Positions 1 to 6,813 of a stretch of 10,520 nt of DNA are shown piece after piece. The stretch is from CAZRIP01 sp964600165 (GTDB lineage Bacteria; Elusimicrobiota; Elusimicrobia; UBA1565; UBA9628), in the NCBI GenBank assembly GCA_964600165.1, contig CAZRIP010000121.1, forward strand, positions 1 through 10,520, given 5' to 3'. The stretch's first letter is position 1. Each line of letters begins with the position of its first letter. The notes below the pieces were generated by a model that was given only the letters and a program-made list of their open reading frames with translations, was not told the origin of the DNA and did not search any database. The translations under genes were made by a program, and so were the position numbers.

Positions 1-1
1 T

Positions 2-817
2 AATCTCATCGTCAACACGGGCGGGGCGACGACCTTCGGCGGCGCGGTCGGCGGCACGGCTTTGACGAGCGTGACGACCGACGCGCCCGGAACGGTCGCG
101 ATCAACGGCGGCGCCGTGACGACGACGGGCGCGCAGACCTTCAACGAGCTGGTTGCCATCGGTGGCGATACCACGCTTTCCTCGACGGGCAACGGGACCA
201 TCACGTTGGGCGGCGGCGCTACGGGAGCTGGCTCGAAGCTCACCGTCAACGCCGCCAACGGCGACGCGGACTGGAACGGACCGATCACGGCGAACGAGGT
301 CGAGATCATCGGCCAGAATTTGATCATGAAGGGCGACGTGACGACGAACGGCCCGGTCGGCGCCGTCATGTCGGCCAACGTCTCGTTCCAGAATCCCAAC
401 TCCCACGCGATCACGACGACCGGCGGCGGCAAGTCTCTCGTCTACTCCGTGTCTCCGGGAGCCGATATTTTCGGCGGGCTGACTGGCCCGTTCCAATTCT
501 CGACGTTCTACCCGGCTCCGCCGCTCTTCGTCGGCAGCGGGTTCCTTTTCCGCGTGGGGACGCCGCCGGCGAGCAATCTGCCGCCGATCGCGTCGGCCGC
601 CAAGACGCATCAGCAGTCCTACGAGGCCAACGCCGTCTTCACGAGCTTCGACGTGCCTCGGCCCGACCCTCAGACCCATGACGGCGGCATTTTCTCCATC
701 ATCGAGGCCCCGGACGGCAACTACATCTTCCGCGCGCGTCATCCGCATCAGCACGGCGACATCTACGATAAGCGCCTCGACGTCCAGGACGAGAGCGACA
801 AGGACCACGTCGATTGA
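2..817 (+). CDS. Filamentous-haemagglutinin-like exoprotein (TpsA type), C-terminal part; 5' end outside window
   Basis: The reading frame is open from base 2 to a TGA at 815-817, so about 271 C-terminal residues are visible and the start lies upstream. The first ~130 residues are Gly/Thr/Asn/Val-rich beta-helix-like repeats such as GGAVTTTGAQTFNELVAIGG and LSSTGNGTITLGGG, the pattern of filamentous haemagglutinin and other two-partner-secretion exoproteins. Next comes a segment around KSLVYSVSPGADIFGGL (roughly bases 430-482), which resembles a recurring motif in FHA proteins that carry MBG/YDG repeats. The last ~100 residues are Pro-rich, then charged and His/Asp-rich (HPHQHGDIYDK), with no recognised domain. 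The TGA shares its A with the ATG of the downstream TpsB gene, so the two are translationally coupled and this protein is the likely TpsB substrate. The TPS secretion domain would lie in the missing N-terminus. The class is fairly sure; its role (adhesin, toxin or other) cannot be told. Confidence 0.75.
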   Translation, partial: NLIVNTGGATTFGGAVGGTALTSVTTDAPGTVAINGGAVTTTGAQTFNELVAIGGDTTLSSTGNGTITLGGGATGAGSKLTVNAANGDADWNGPITANEVEIIGQNLIMKGDVTTNGPVGAVMSANVSFQNPNSHAITTTGGGKSLVYSVSPGADIFGGLTGPFQFSTFYPAPPLFVGSGFLFRVGTPPASNLPPIASAAKTHQQSYEANAVFTSFDVPRPDPQTHDGGIFSIIEAPDGNYIFRARHPHQHGDIYDKRLDVQDESDKDHVD

Positions 818-2505
818 TGTCGACGCCCGGCCTTTATAGGACCGCCGCGACCGCGGCCGCGCTGGCGATCTTGCTCGCCGTCGCGAGCCCGTTCTCCGCG
901 CGGGCGGGCGAATCGAAATCGACGACGCCTACCGACGCCGATAAGATCCCTTTGACGGGGCTTCTCATCGTCGGCGATTCCAAGGAGATCCAGCCGCGCG
1001 GCGCGCCGAAGGTCCAGGGCATCGACGTCCGCGTTCCGTTCCTCGACCAGCCGGCCCTGAGGTCTCGCCTCGAGCCTTTCTTGGGCAAGATGTGCGGCAA
1101 GTACACGCGCTACGCCATCATCGACGAGATCACGCTGTTCTACCGGGATCAAGGCCGCGAGATGGTCAACGTCACGATCCCGCCTCAGGAGATCACGGGC
1201 GGCGTCCTTCAGGTCCTCGTCATCGAGGGTCATCTGGGCCGCGTGAAGGTGGAAGGATCGCGGTGGTTCAGTTCGACATATATCGCGGGTCAACTCAAAG
1301 TCCAGCCGGGCCAGACCCTCGACGCTTGGCAGCTGGGCGCCGACGTCGACTGGCTCAACCGCAATCCGTTTCGTCAGATCAACTTGATCTTCAAGAAAGG
1401 AGCCGAGGTCGGCGAGACGGACGTGGTCCTGCGCGAAGTCGACAGCTTTCCGCTGCGATTCTACGGCGGCTACGAGGACAGCGGAACCCAGACCACGTCG
1501 AACAATCGCGTCCTCGCCGGGCTCAACTGGGGAAACGTCTTCGGCCTGGACGGGCAATTGAACTACCAGAATATGGCGGACCCCGCGTTCAAGTGGTTCC
1601 GCTCGAACTCGGGAAGCTACGTCCAGCCGCTGCCGTGGCGCCACATCGTGACTTTTTTCGGCAGCTACGCGGACACGCACGGCAACTTGCCCTCGCCGCT
1701 CGATCAGAGGGGCTTCACCGAGCAGGCCAGCGTTCGCTACGAGATCCCGCTGCCCAAGGCCGATTCCGCGAAGTTCCACTACCAGCATTCGTTCGTGCTG
1801 GGCTTCGACTTCAAGCGCGAGAACAACAACCTGACCTTCGGCGGCACGCAGGTCTTCGGAGGGATCACCGACGGGCTGCAGTGGAACGCGAGCTACAACT
1901 CGAGCTTGAAGGACGCCTGGGGCGAGACCTCGCCGCGCGTCACGCTCTTCGTGAGCCCCGGCGCCTGGGACCGGAACGACACGACCGCGGCTTACGAGCA
2001 AGCGCGAGCCGGCGCCCGGGCGCGCTACATCTACGGCAATTGCGAGCTCGACCGGACGACGGGCCTGCCGTGGAACTTCGTCTTGGTCAATCGCGGCACG
2101 CTGCAATGGTCCGACGTCAACCTACTCGCCAGCGAGCAGCTCGGCTTCGGAGGCTACGACACGATCCGCGGCTACGACACGCGCATCGTCAACGGCGACG
2201 ACGGCTACATCATCAACAACGAGCTGCGCACGCCGCCGACGCGTCTGCTGCCCTATCTAGGGCTCAAGAAAGTCGACGATAAGCTTCAATTGCTGGGATT
2301 TTTCGACTACGGCGTGGCGCAGAATCGCGACCTGCTTCCGGGGGAGTCGCGGCGCCAAGTCCTCTCGAGCGTCGGGCCGGGCCTGCGCTACACGATCTCG
2401 ACGCACCTTTCGTTCCGGGGGGATTACGGCTGGCAGCTGCACAACACGCAGACGCCGCGCCTCTATTCGTCGCGCTCCCACCTCGGGCTCGTCATCAGCT
2501 TCTAG
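817..2505 (+). CDS. Two-partner secretion outer-membrane transporter (TpsB; ShlB/FhaC/HecB family)
   Basis: This 562-residue protein is a typical length for TpsB. It is predicted to form a 16-stranded outer-membrane barrel with periplasmic POTRA domains that exports the exoprotein encoded just upstream. A signal peptide is visible (hydrophobic residues ~10-24, Ala-rich cleavage region near SARA, 27-30). POTRA-like sequence spans ~66-210, including QEITGGVLQVLVIEGHLGRV (~124-143), LNRNPFR (180-186) and the GxTDVVL strand (~199-206). The barrel follows from ~213. It contains the conserved loop-6 motif IRGYD (450-454), matching the VRGY/F signature of Omp85/TpsB proteins, and ends in HLGLVISF with a terminal Phe, the usual beta-barrel assembly signal. 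The ATG at 817 overlaps the upstream TGA. A TTG at 814 is possible but less likely. AAGGA about 12 bases upstream is a weak ribosome site. Two cysteines (93 and 409) are slightly unusual for this family. Confidence 0.92.
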   Translation: MSTPGLYRTAATAAALAILLAVASPFSARAGESKSTTPTDADKIPLTGLLIVGDSKEIQPRGAPKVQGIDVRVPFLDQPALRSRLEPFLGKMCGKYTRYAIIDEITLFYRDQGREMVNVTIPPQEITGGVLQVLVIEGHLGRVKVEGSRWFSSTYIAGQLKVQPGQTLDAWQLGADVDWLNRNPFRQINLIFKKGAEVGETDVVLREVDSFPLRFYGGYEDSGTQTTSNNRVLAGLNWGNVFGLDGQLNYQNMADPAFKWFRSNSGSYVQPLPWRHIVTFFGSYADTHGNLPSPLDQRGFTEQASVRYEIPLPKADSAKFHYQHSFVLGFDFKRENNNLTFGGTQVFGGITDGLQWNASYNSSLKDAWGETSPRVTLFVSPGAWDRNDTTAAYEQARAGARARYIYGNCELDRTTGLPWNFVLVNRGTLQWSDVNLLASEQLGFGGYDTIRGYDTRIVNGDDGYIINNELRTPPTRLLPYLGLKKVDDKLQLLGFFDYGVAQNRDLLPGESRRQVLSSVGPGLRYTISTHLSFRGDYGWQLHNTQTPRLYSSRSHLGLVISF

Positions 2506-2512
2506 AAATCGG

Positions 2513-2586
2513 AGGTGCGAGCGGGATTCGAACCCGCGAATAACGGTTTTGCAGACCGTCCCCTTGGACCACTTGGGTATCGCACC
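2513..2586 (-). tRNA. tRNA-Cys (GCA)
   Basis: A complete 74-base cloverleaf can be folded on the minus strand. It has a 7-bp acceptor stem GGTGCGA/TCGCACC, T8-A9, a 3-bp D stem CCC/GGG with GTGG in the loop, and an anticodon stem ACGGT/ACCGT around loop CTGCAAA. The anticodon GCA lies at 2552-2550. A 5-base variable region is followed by T stem GCGGG/CCCGC with loop TTCGAAT. The discriminator is U73, the identity base for tRNA-Cys. The bases after it are C, C, G, so the full CCA is not encoded and must be completed by the CCA-adding enzyme. The 3' end sits 7 bases from the stop codon of the convergent tpsB gene. Confidence 0.97.
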
Positions 2587-2597
2587 GTTCGCCGGTG

Positions 2598-2606
2598 ATT
2601 ATAGCA
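2598..2606 (-). promoter_or_regulatory. Extended -10 promoter for tRNA-Cys
   Basis: On the minus strand this reads TGCTATAAT: a perfect TATAAT preceded by TGn, an extended -10 element. No convincing -35 lies at 16-18 bases, which extended -10 promoters tolerate. Transcription would start only about 5 bases before the mature tRNA 5' end at 2586. Confidence 0.7.
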
Positions 2607-2614
2607 ATTGACGC

Positions 2615-2652
2615 GCGGCCGGAGCCGTAACAAAGTCTCGACGCCCGGCCGC
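2615..2652 (-). repeat. Inverted repeat after the exporter operon (possible weak hairpin)
   Basis: Perfect 8-base arms GCGGCCGG (2615-2622) and CCGGCCGC (2645-2652) are separated by 22 bases, starting 4 bases after the stop of the last permease gene. It could form a hairpin at the 3' end of the exporter transcript. No T-run follows on the minus strand and the loop is long, so it is not a convincing intrinsic terminator. GC-rich sequence makes chance arms of this kind plausible. Confidence 0.3.
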
Positions 2653-2656
2653 CGGC

Positions 2657-3922
2657 CTACTCGTAGCGCAGCGCCTCGACGGGGTCGAAGCTGGCCGCGG
2701 TGTAGGCCGGGTAGAGCGAGAAAAAAAATCCGGTCGCGAGCGCGATCGCCAGGGCGGCGAGGATGTAAAGCGGCCCGAGGTGCGCCATGCGCTCCTCGCG
2801 CGGGGCGAGATAGACGATCAGCGCCGAGCCTAGGAATACGCCCGCGACCCCGCCGACGGCGCCCAAGGCCGTCGCCTCGGCCACGAACTGCCAGATGATG
2901 TCCGAGCGCGTCGCGCCCAAAGCGCGGCGGATGCCGATCTCGCGCACGCGCGAAAAGATCGTCGCGAGCGTCACGTTCATGATGCCGATCCCGGACGCCA
3001 GGACGGCGACGATCCCGATGATCCCGATCGAGATGATGAAGCGCCGGATCTCGGCCATCGCGCCGGCCATGATCGCTCGGAAATCCTTGACCTCGAAGTC
3101 GCGCTCGCGGTGCAGGGTTTCCAGCAGCCCGTCGATGCGCCGCAGATAGAGCGACGCCGTCTTTTGGTCGCCGGTGTCGACCTCGATCGAGTCGACGGCC
3201 TCGCGCAAGCGGCCCTTCACTAGATAATCCTGGAACGCGGTGATCGGCACGACGATCATGCCGTCTCCGCCGCCCTCTCGAAACCAGCGCGGGTCGAGGT
3301 CCTTGGGCGGCTCCTGCAGGATGCCGACGACCGTGAAGAGGTGTCCCTCGATGAGCGCCTGGCGGCCGAGCACGTCGTGGCGGTCCAGGAACTCGACGAA
3401 CTTGTCGTCGTGGAAGTATTTGGCCCACCACGGTTTCGTTTTCCATTTGCCGCCCTTGATGACGACGCAGACCCGCGCGCGCCGCGCGACGTCCTCGGCG
3501 TTGAGGACGCGGCCTCGGACCGTGTAGACCCAGTCGCGCTTGCGCCACTCGTCGTTGGCGCCGAGAAGCCGCATCTTGTCGCTCGAAAAGCTTTCGAGGC
3601 GGAAATGCCCGCCCCAGCGCGTGACGTGCGGCGAGACCATGTAGAGCTCCGGCCATTGCGCGCGGATCGCGTCGGCGTCGTCGGAGGTCAGGCCCCGGGA
3701 GATGTGCTTGCCCACGTAGTTCTGACGGTATTCTATTCGCAACCGGCCTGGACCTGATAGCTCGAGCGCGTCGCGATAGCGCTTCATCGTGCCGCCGATC
3801 TGGGAGAACGTGAACACGAGCGCGGCGATGCCGACGGCGAGCGACAAGCACGTCATCGACGATCGGCCTTTGTGGGAGAGGATCTCCCGCGTCGCCATGC
3901 GGGCGTACTCTTTGATCGTCAT
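2657..3922 (-). CDS. FtsX/MacB-type ABC transporter permease, second of a tandem pair
   Basis: This 421-residue inner-membrane permease subunit has the FtsX/MacB four-helix layout. TM1 is at ~22-42, a large periplasmic domain at ~43-294, and three C-terminal helices at ~295-315, ~346-372 and ~384-403. The cytoplasmic loop after TM2 carries the strongly conserved GIGIMNVTLATIFSRVREIG (311-330), where the ATPase is expected to couple. The end, YPAYTAASFDPVEALRYE, is the canonical MacB-like C-terminus. Unlike MacB, no ATPase domain is fused; it is separate at 5207-5878. The ATG at 3922 overlaps the upstream permease stop as ATGA, giving MTIKEYARMA as the N-terminus. An upstream extension in this frame lies inside the other permease gene and was rejected. 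It is clearly homologous to its neighbour, sharing PELYMV, RDWVY, LFTVVGIL, DLDPRW and DFEVKD, but it has diverged, so the two probably form a heterodimer. Confidence 0.93.
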   Translation of the reverse strand: MTIKEYARMATREILSHKGRSSMTCLSLAVGIAALVFTFSQIGGTMKRYRDALELSGPGRLRIEYRQNYVGKHISRGLTSDDADAIRAQWPELYMVSPHVTRWGGHFRLESFSSDKMRLLGANDEWRKRDWVYTVRGRVLNAEDVARRARVCVVIKGGKWKTKPWWAKYFHDDKFVEFLDRHDVLGRQALIEGHLFTVVGILQEPPKDLDPRWFREGGGDGMIVVPITAFQDYLVKGRLREAVDSIEVDTGDQKTASLYLRRIDGLLETLHRERDFEVKDFRAIMAGAMAEIRRFIISIGIIGIVAVLASGIGIMNVTLATIFSRVREIGIRRALGATRSDIIWQFVAEATALGAVGGVAGVFLGSALIVYLAPREERMAHLGPLYILAALAIALATGFFFSLYPAYTAASFDPVEALRYE

Positions 3923-5196
3923 CCTTCGTTGCGCAGGGCCTCGACCGGGTCGAGCGCCGAGGCCTGATAAGCCGGATAGAAGGCGAAGATCGCGCTCACC
4001 AGCGCGCCCGTGCCGATCGCGAAGACGCCATGATACCAGGCGATCGATGCCACCTTGCGGTCGGCCCAAGCTTCAAGAAAGTGCACGCCGATGAGCCCGA
4101 GCAGCAGGCCCGCCACGCCGCCCGCGAGGCCGAGCAGCGCGGCCTCGATCAGGAATTGAGAAAGGATGTCGCCGCGGCTCGCGCCGACTGCGCGCCGGAT
4201 GCCGATCTCCTTGACGCGCGAGAAGATCGTCGCGAAGGTCACGTTCATGATGCCGATGCCGCCCGCCAGCAGCGCGACGATGCCCAGCGCGAGCCCCGCC
4301 GTCACGTATTTCTTGAGCTGGTCCATCTCGCCCGCGATGGCCTCGCGCATGTCCTTGACTTCGAAATCCTTCTCGCCGCGGTGGCGCCTGAGCATGAGGT
4401 CCTCGATGATTCGCCGGTCGCGCGCGATCGTCTTCTCGTCGCCCGTGTCCAAGTGGATCTCATCGATGGACTCCTGCGTGGAGCCGTCGAGGACGCGGCG
4501 GTAGGTCGTGATCGGAACGAGGGCGTCGGGGTTGTCCCAGGAGTCCCAACGCGGGTCGAGGTCGCGCGGCGGGAGGTCCAGGATGCCGACGACCGTAAAC
4601 AGGCTGTCCTTGATCCGCACCGCCGTCCCGAGCGCGTCGTGATGCTTGAGCAGTTCGCCGATCGGCTCGTCGGGCGTCCAGAAGTTCGCCCAGAACGGCT
4701 TCTTGTGCCAGCCCCCCGGCTTGAGCAGCACGCAGACGCGCGCGTCGTCGCGCAAGTCCGCCGCGTTGAGAAACCGCCCATGGAGCTTATACACCCAGTC
4801 GCGGCGGCGCCACTGCTCGCTCACGCCGCGCACGCGCGCGTGAGGGACTTTCTCGCCGGGGCGGTAGCTCGCCGGGATGAGGTCGAGCCAGTCCTCGGAC
4901 TGCGCGTCGACCATGTAGAGCTCCGGAAGCTCCTCGCGGATTGCCTGGACGTCGCCCATGGTCAGGCCGGGCGAAAGCCCCGTCGAAATGTACTCGCGCG
5001 ACTTCTCGACCGTCAGGCGCCCGGGGCCCATGAGCTCGACGTTTCTCTCCAGCTCGAGCTGCATCCCGCGCGTCTGTGCGGCGGTATAAAGGAGGGAAGC
5101 GACTCCGACCGAGACCGCCGCGAAAGACAGCGCCGAGCGCGACCGATTCGCCGAGAGCTCGCGCCAGCTCGCGCGCGCCGCTTCCAGGACGTTCAT
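3919..5196 (-). CDS. FtsX/MacB-type ABC transporter permease, first of a tandem pair
   Basis: This 425-residue inner-membrane permease has TM1 at ~21-41, a periplasmic domain at ~42-296, then helices at ~297-317, ~346-372 and ~389-408. The coupling-loop region GIGIMNVTFATIFSRVKEIG lies at 313-332 and the end, YPAYQASALDPVEALRNEG, is typical of the MacB/LolC/E family. Residues ~159-190 form a Trp/Lys-rich stretch (GGWHKKPFWANFW) that sits before the conserved LFTVVGILDLPP and looks longer than in ordinary MacB. The same stretch recurs in the sister permease. The ATG at 5196 follows the ATPase stop by 10 bases with no strong Shine-Dalgarno, so translation is probably coupled. With the ATPase, adaptor and TolC-like genes upstream it makes a MacAB-TolC-like exporter. 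The substrate is unknown: antibiotic, peptide, lipid or lipoprotein-like cargo are all possible. Confidence 0.93.
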   Translation of the reverse strand: MNVLEAARASWRELSANRSRSALSFAAVSVGVASLLYTAAQTRGMQLELERNVELMGPGRLTVEKSREYISTGLSPGLTMGDVQAIREELPELYMVDAQSEDWLDLIPASYRPGEKVPHARVRGVSEQWRRRDWVYKLHGRFLNAADLRDDARVCVLLKPGGWHKKPFWANFWTPDEPIGELLKHHDALGTAVRIKDSLFTVVGILDLPPRDLDPRWDSWDNPDALVPITTYRRVLDGSTQESIDEIHLDTGDEKTIARDRRIIEDLMLRRHRGEKDFEVKDMREAIAGEMDQLKKYVTAGLALGIVALLAGGIGIMNVTFATIFSRVKEIGIRRAVGASRGDILSQFLIEAALLGLAGGVAGLLLGLIGVHFLEAWADRKVASIAWYHGVFAIGTGALVSAIFAFYPAYQASALDPVEALRNEG

Positions 5197-5206
5197 GAGG
5201 GGCGAT

Positions 5207-5878
5207 TCATTCCACGACGCCGTCTCTCAAGCGGATGGTGCGCTGCGCCGCCGCGCCTATGTTCGGATCGTGCGTGACGAGCAGGATGGTCATGCCTTGG
5301 GCGTGCAGATCCTTGAAGAGCTGCAGGATCTCCGCCGAGGACTTCGAGTCGAGGTTTCCCGTCGGCTCGTCGGCCAGAAGAAGCGCCGGCCGGTTCGACA
5401 GCGCGCGCGCGATGCCGACGCGCTGGCGCTCGCCGCCCGAAAGCTGGAGCGGCGTGTGGTGGGTCTTGTGGCTCAAGCCGACCTGCTTGAGCAGTATCCG
5501 GCCGCGCTCCTCGCGTTCCTCGAGCCCGACGCCGTCGTAGGCCATTGGAAGGCAGACGTTCTCGAGCGCCGTCAGGCGCGGCAGCAGGTTGAACGCCTGG
5601 AAAACGAAGCCGATCGTCTTGCGGCGCAGCGCGGTCATGTCGGCGTCGGTCAAATGAGAGGCGTCGACTCCGCGGATGTGATAATGGCCGCGCGTCGCGC
5701 GGTCGAGCAGCCCGAGGATGTTCAAGAGCGTCGATTTGCCGCAACCCGAGGGCCCCATGATCGCGGCGAACTCGCCGTTTCCCACGGAAAAAGAGATGCC
5801 GCGCAGGGCGTGATAGCCGCCGTCGTAGACGCGCTCGAGCCTCTCGCAGCGGACGGCGGCGGGCGCGGCCTGGCTCAC
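5207..5878 (-). CDS. ABC transporter ATP-binding protein (MacB/LolD-type)
   Basis: A 223-residue cytoplasmic ATPase with every nucleotide-binding motif intact: Walker A GPSGCGKST (42-50), Q-loop FVFQAFNLLP with Gln94, signature LSGGE (146-150) followed by RQRVGIARAL, Walker B LLLADE (166-171) followed by PTGNLD, and H-loop His203 in VTHD. The FQxFNLLP and ADEPTGNLD wording is typical of the LolD/FtsE/MacB-ATPase class that partners FtsX-type permeases. Length is usual for a stand-alone member. The start is GTG at 5878, overlapping the adaptor TGA as GTGA. No good Shine-Dalgarno precedes it, which suggests coupled translation. It presumably powers both downstream permeases. LolD is the main alternative name, but linkage to an adaptor and a TolC-like channel favours an efflux assignment. 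Confidence 0.96.
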   Translation of the reverse strand: MSQAAPAAVRCERLERVYDGGYHALRGISFSVGNGEFAAIMGPSGCGKSTLLNILGLLDRATRGHYHIRGVDASHLTDADMTALRRKTIGFVFQAFNLLPRLTALENVCLPMAYDGVGLEEREERGRILLKQVGLSHKTHHTPLQLSGGERQRVGIARALSNRPALLLADEPTGNLDSKSSAEILQLFKDLHAQGMTILLVTHDPNIGAAAQRTIRLRDGVVE

Positions 5879-6813
5879 TTGGCTTTGGCGAGGTCTTCCG
5901 GTTTTTCGGTCAGCAGCTTGTCGCCCGCCGAGACGCCCGAAAGCACCTCGGCTTCCAGCTCGCTGCGCAGGCCGAGCTTGAGCTCGGCCTTTTTGGGAGC
6001 TCCCTTGGCGGCCTGCACGTAGGCGTACTCCTTGCCGGCGTCCTCGAAGACGGCCGACAGCGGCATCTTGAGCACGCCCTTGCGCGCGTCGAGCAGCCCG
6101 TCGACGCGCGCCGTCATGCCGGGCTTGAGGCGCGCGTCGGATTTGGCGAGCGTCACCTCCACTTTGAAGTTCTTGAGGTCGTTCTTGTCGCGCTCGGCCT
6201 GCGGCGAGACGAGCGTGACGCGCGCGTCGAACGTCTGGCCCGGCAGCGCGTCGATCGTGACCTTGACCGGCATGCCTTCCTTGAGCTTGAGGACGTCCAT
6301 CTCGCTGATCTTCATCTTGACGATCAGCCGCCCGAGATCTGCGACGGTCAACAGATAAGTCGGGTTGCTGGTGTCGAGAAGCCCGGAGACGTAGTCCCCG
6401 ACCTTGGCGATCTTGCCCTCCTCGTTGGAGCCGCCGTCGCGCTTCTGATAGCGCATCACGGTCCCTTCGATCGGCGCGGTGACGGTGAGAGGCACGTACT
6501 TCTCCGCTTCGGTTCGGCCGGGCTGGATGATGGCGAGCTTTTGGCCTTTCGGGACCTTTTGCCCCTCTTCGACCGAGACCTCGGTCACGCGGCCGGAGAC
6601 CTTGGCCGCGACGTCGACGTAGACCTTGGGCGTCAGCTCGCCCGAGTCGAGGAAGTGGTTTTCGAGATCGCCTTTCGCGGCGGTCACGACTCCGGAATCG
6701 GCGTCGCCCGTCTTGGGCTTCCTTAATAAGCGGAACCCGGCCGCGGCGGCCAACCCCGCGACGACTGCTGCGACGGCGATCTTGCGGCGCAACGGCGTCA
6801 AGGACGTGTTCAC
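5875..6813 (-). CDS. Periplasmic adaptor (HlyD/MacA-like, membrane fusion protein) lacking the alpha-hairpin
   Basis: A 312-residue adaptor expected to bridge inner-membrane permeases and the outer-membrane channel. A single N-terminal membrane anchor spans ~11-28, with no lipobox Cys. The first lipoyl half is KVSGRVTEVSVEEGQKVPKG (71-90). The second half, TAPIEGTVM (112-120) to GDYVSG (139-144), follows after only ~15 residues. A beta-barrel domain runs at ~160-240 (LIVKMKISEMDVLKLKEGMP, 163-182; LKPGMTARVDGL, 229-240), and a membrane-proximal domain at ~245-305 includes LKMPLSAVFED. MacA has a long alpha-helical hairpin between the lipoyl halves; here there is no room for one. The start is GTG at 6813, overlapping the upstream TGA, with GGGAGAG about 10 bases before it. 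Its position between the TolC-like and ATPase genes supports the assignment. Confidence 0.92.
   Translation of the reverse strand: MNTSLTPLRRKIAVAAVVAGLAAAAGFRLLRKPKTGDADSGVVTAAKGDLENHFLDSGELTPKVYVDVAAKVSGRVTEVSVEEGQKVPKGQKLAIIQPGRTEAEKYVPLTVTAPIEGTVMRYQKRDGGSNEEGKIAKVGDYVSGLLDTSNPTYLLTVADLGRLIVKMKISEMDVLKLKEGMPVKVTIDALPGQTFDARVTLVSPQAERDKNDLKNFKVEVTLAKSDARLKPGMTARVDGLLDARKGVLKMPLSAVFEDAGKEYAYVQAAKGAPKKAELKLGLRSELEAEVLSGVSAGDKLLTEKPEDLAKAK

Noticed and set aside
763..2106. Long minus-strand open frame (447 codons) opposite tpsB
   Set aside because: It is Arg/Val/Asp-rich with no recognisable motif and lies opposite a well-supported TpsB gene. Long antisense frames are expected at this GC content.
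1092..2282. Plus-strand open frame (396 codons) overlapping tpsB in another frame
   Set aside because: Arg/Pro/Gln-rich low-complexity translation; a frame shadow of tpsB.
820..2650. 13-base repeat TCGACGCCCGGCC at 820-832 and 2638-2650
   Set aside because: One copy lies in the tpsB signal-peptide region and the other beyond the exporter operon. A match of this kind is readily expected from GC-rich words, with no structural support.
2502..3851. Minus-strand open frame (449 codons) across the tRNA and the second permease
   Set aside because: It crosses the tRNA-Cys gene and overlaps the permease in another frame; the translation is Arg/Ala-rich without family motifs.
3923..4069. Upstream extension of the second permease to 4069
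   Set aside because: The added residues lie inside the first permease gene and have no family similarity; ATG 3922 forms an ATGA overlap and begins at the normal family N-terminus.
4030..5277. Plus-strand open frame (415 codons) opposite the first permease
   Set aside because: Antisense shadow with no domain; the minus-strand permease has clear FtsX/MacB motifs throughout.
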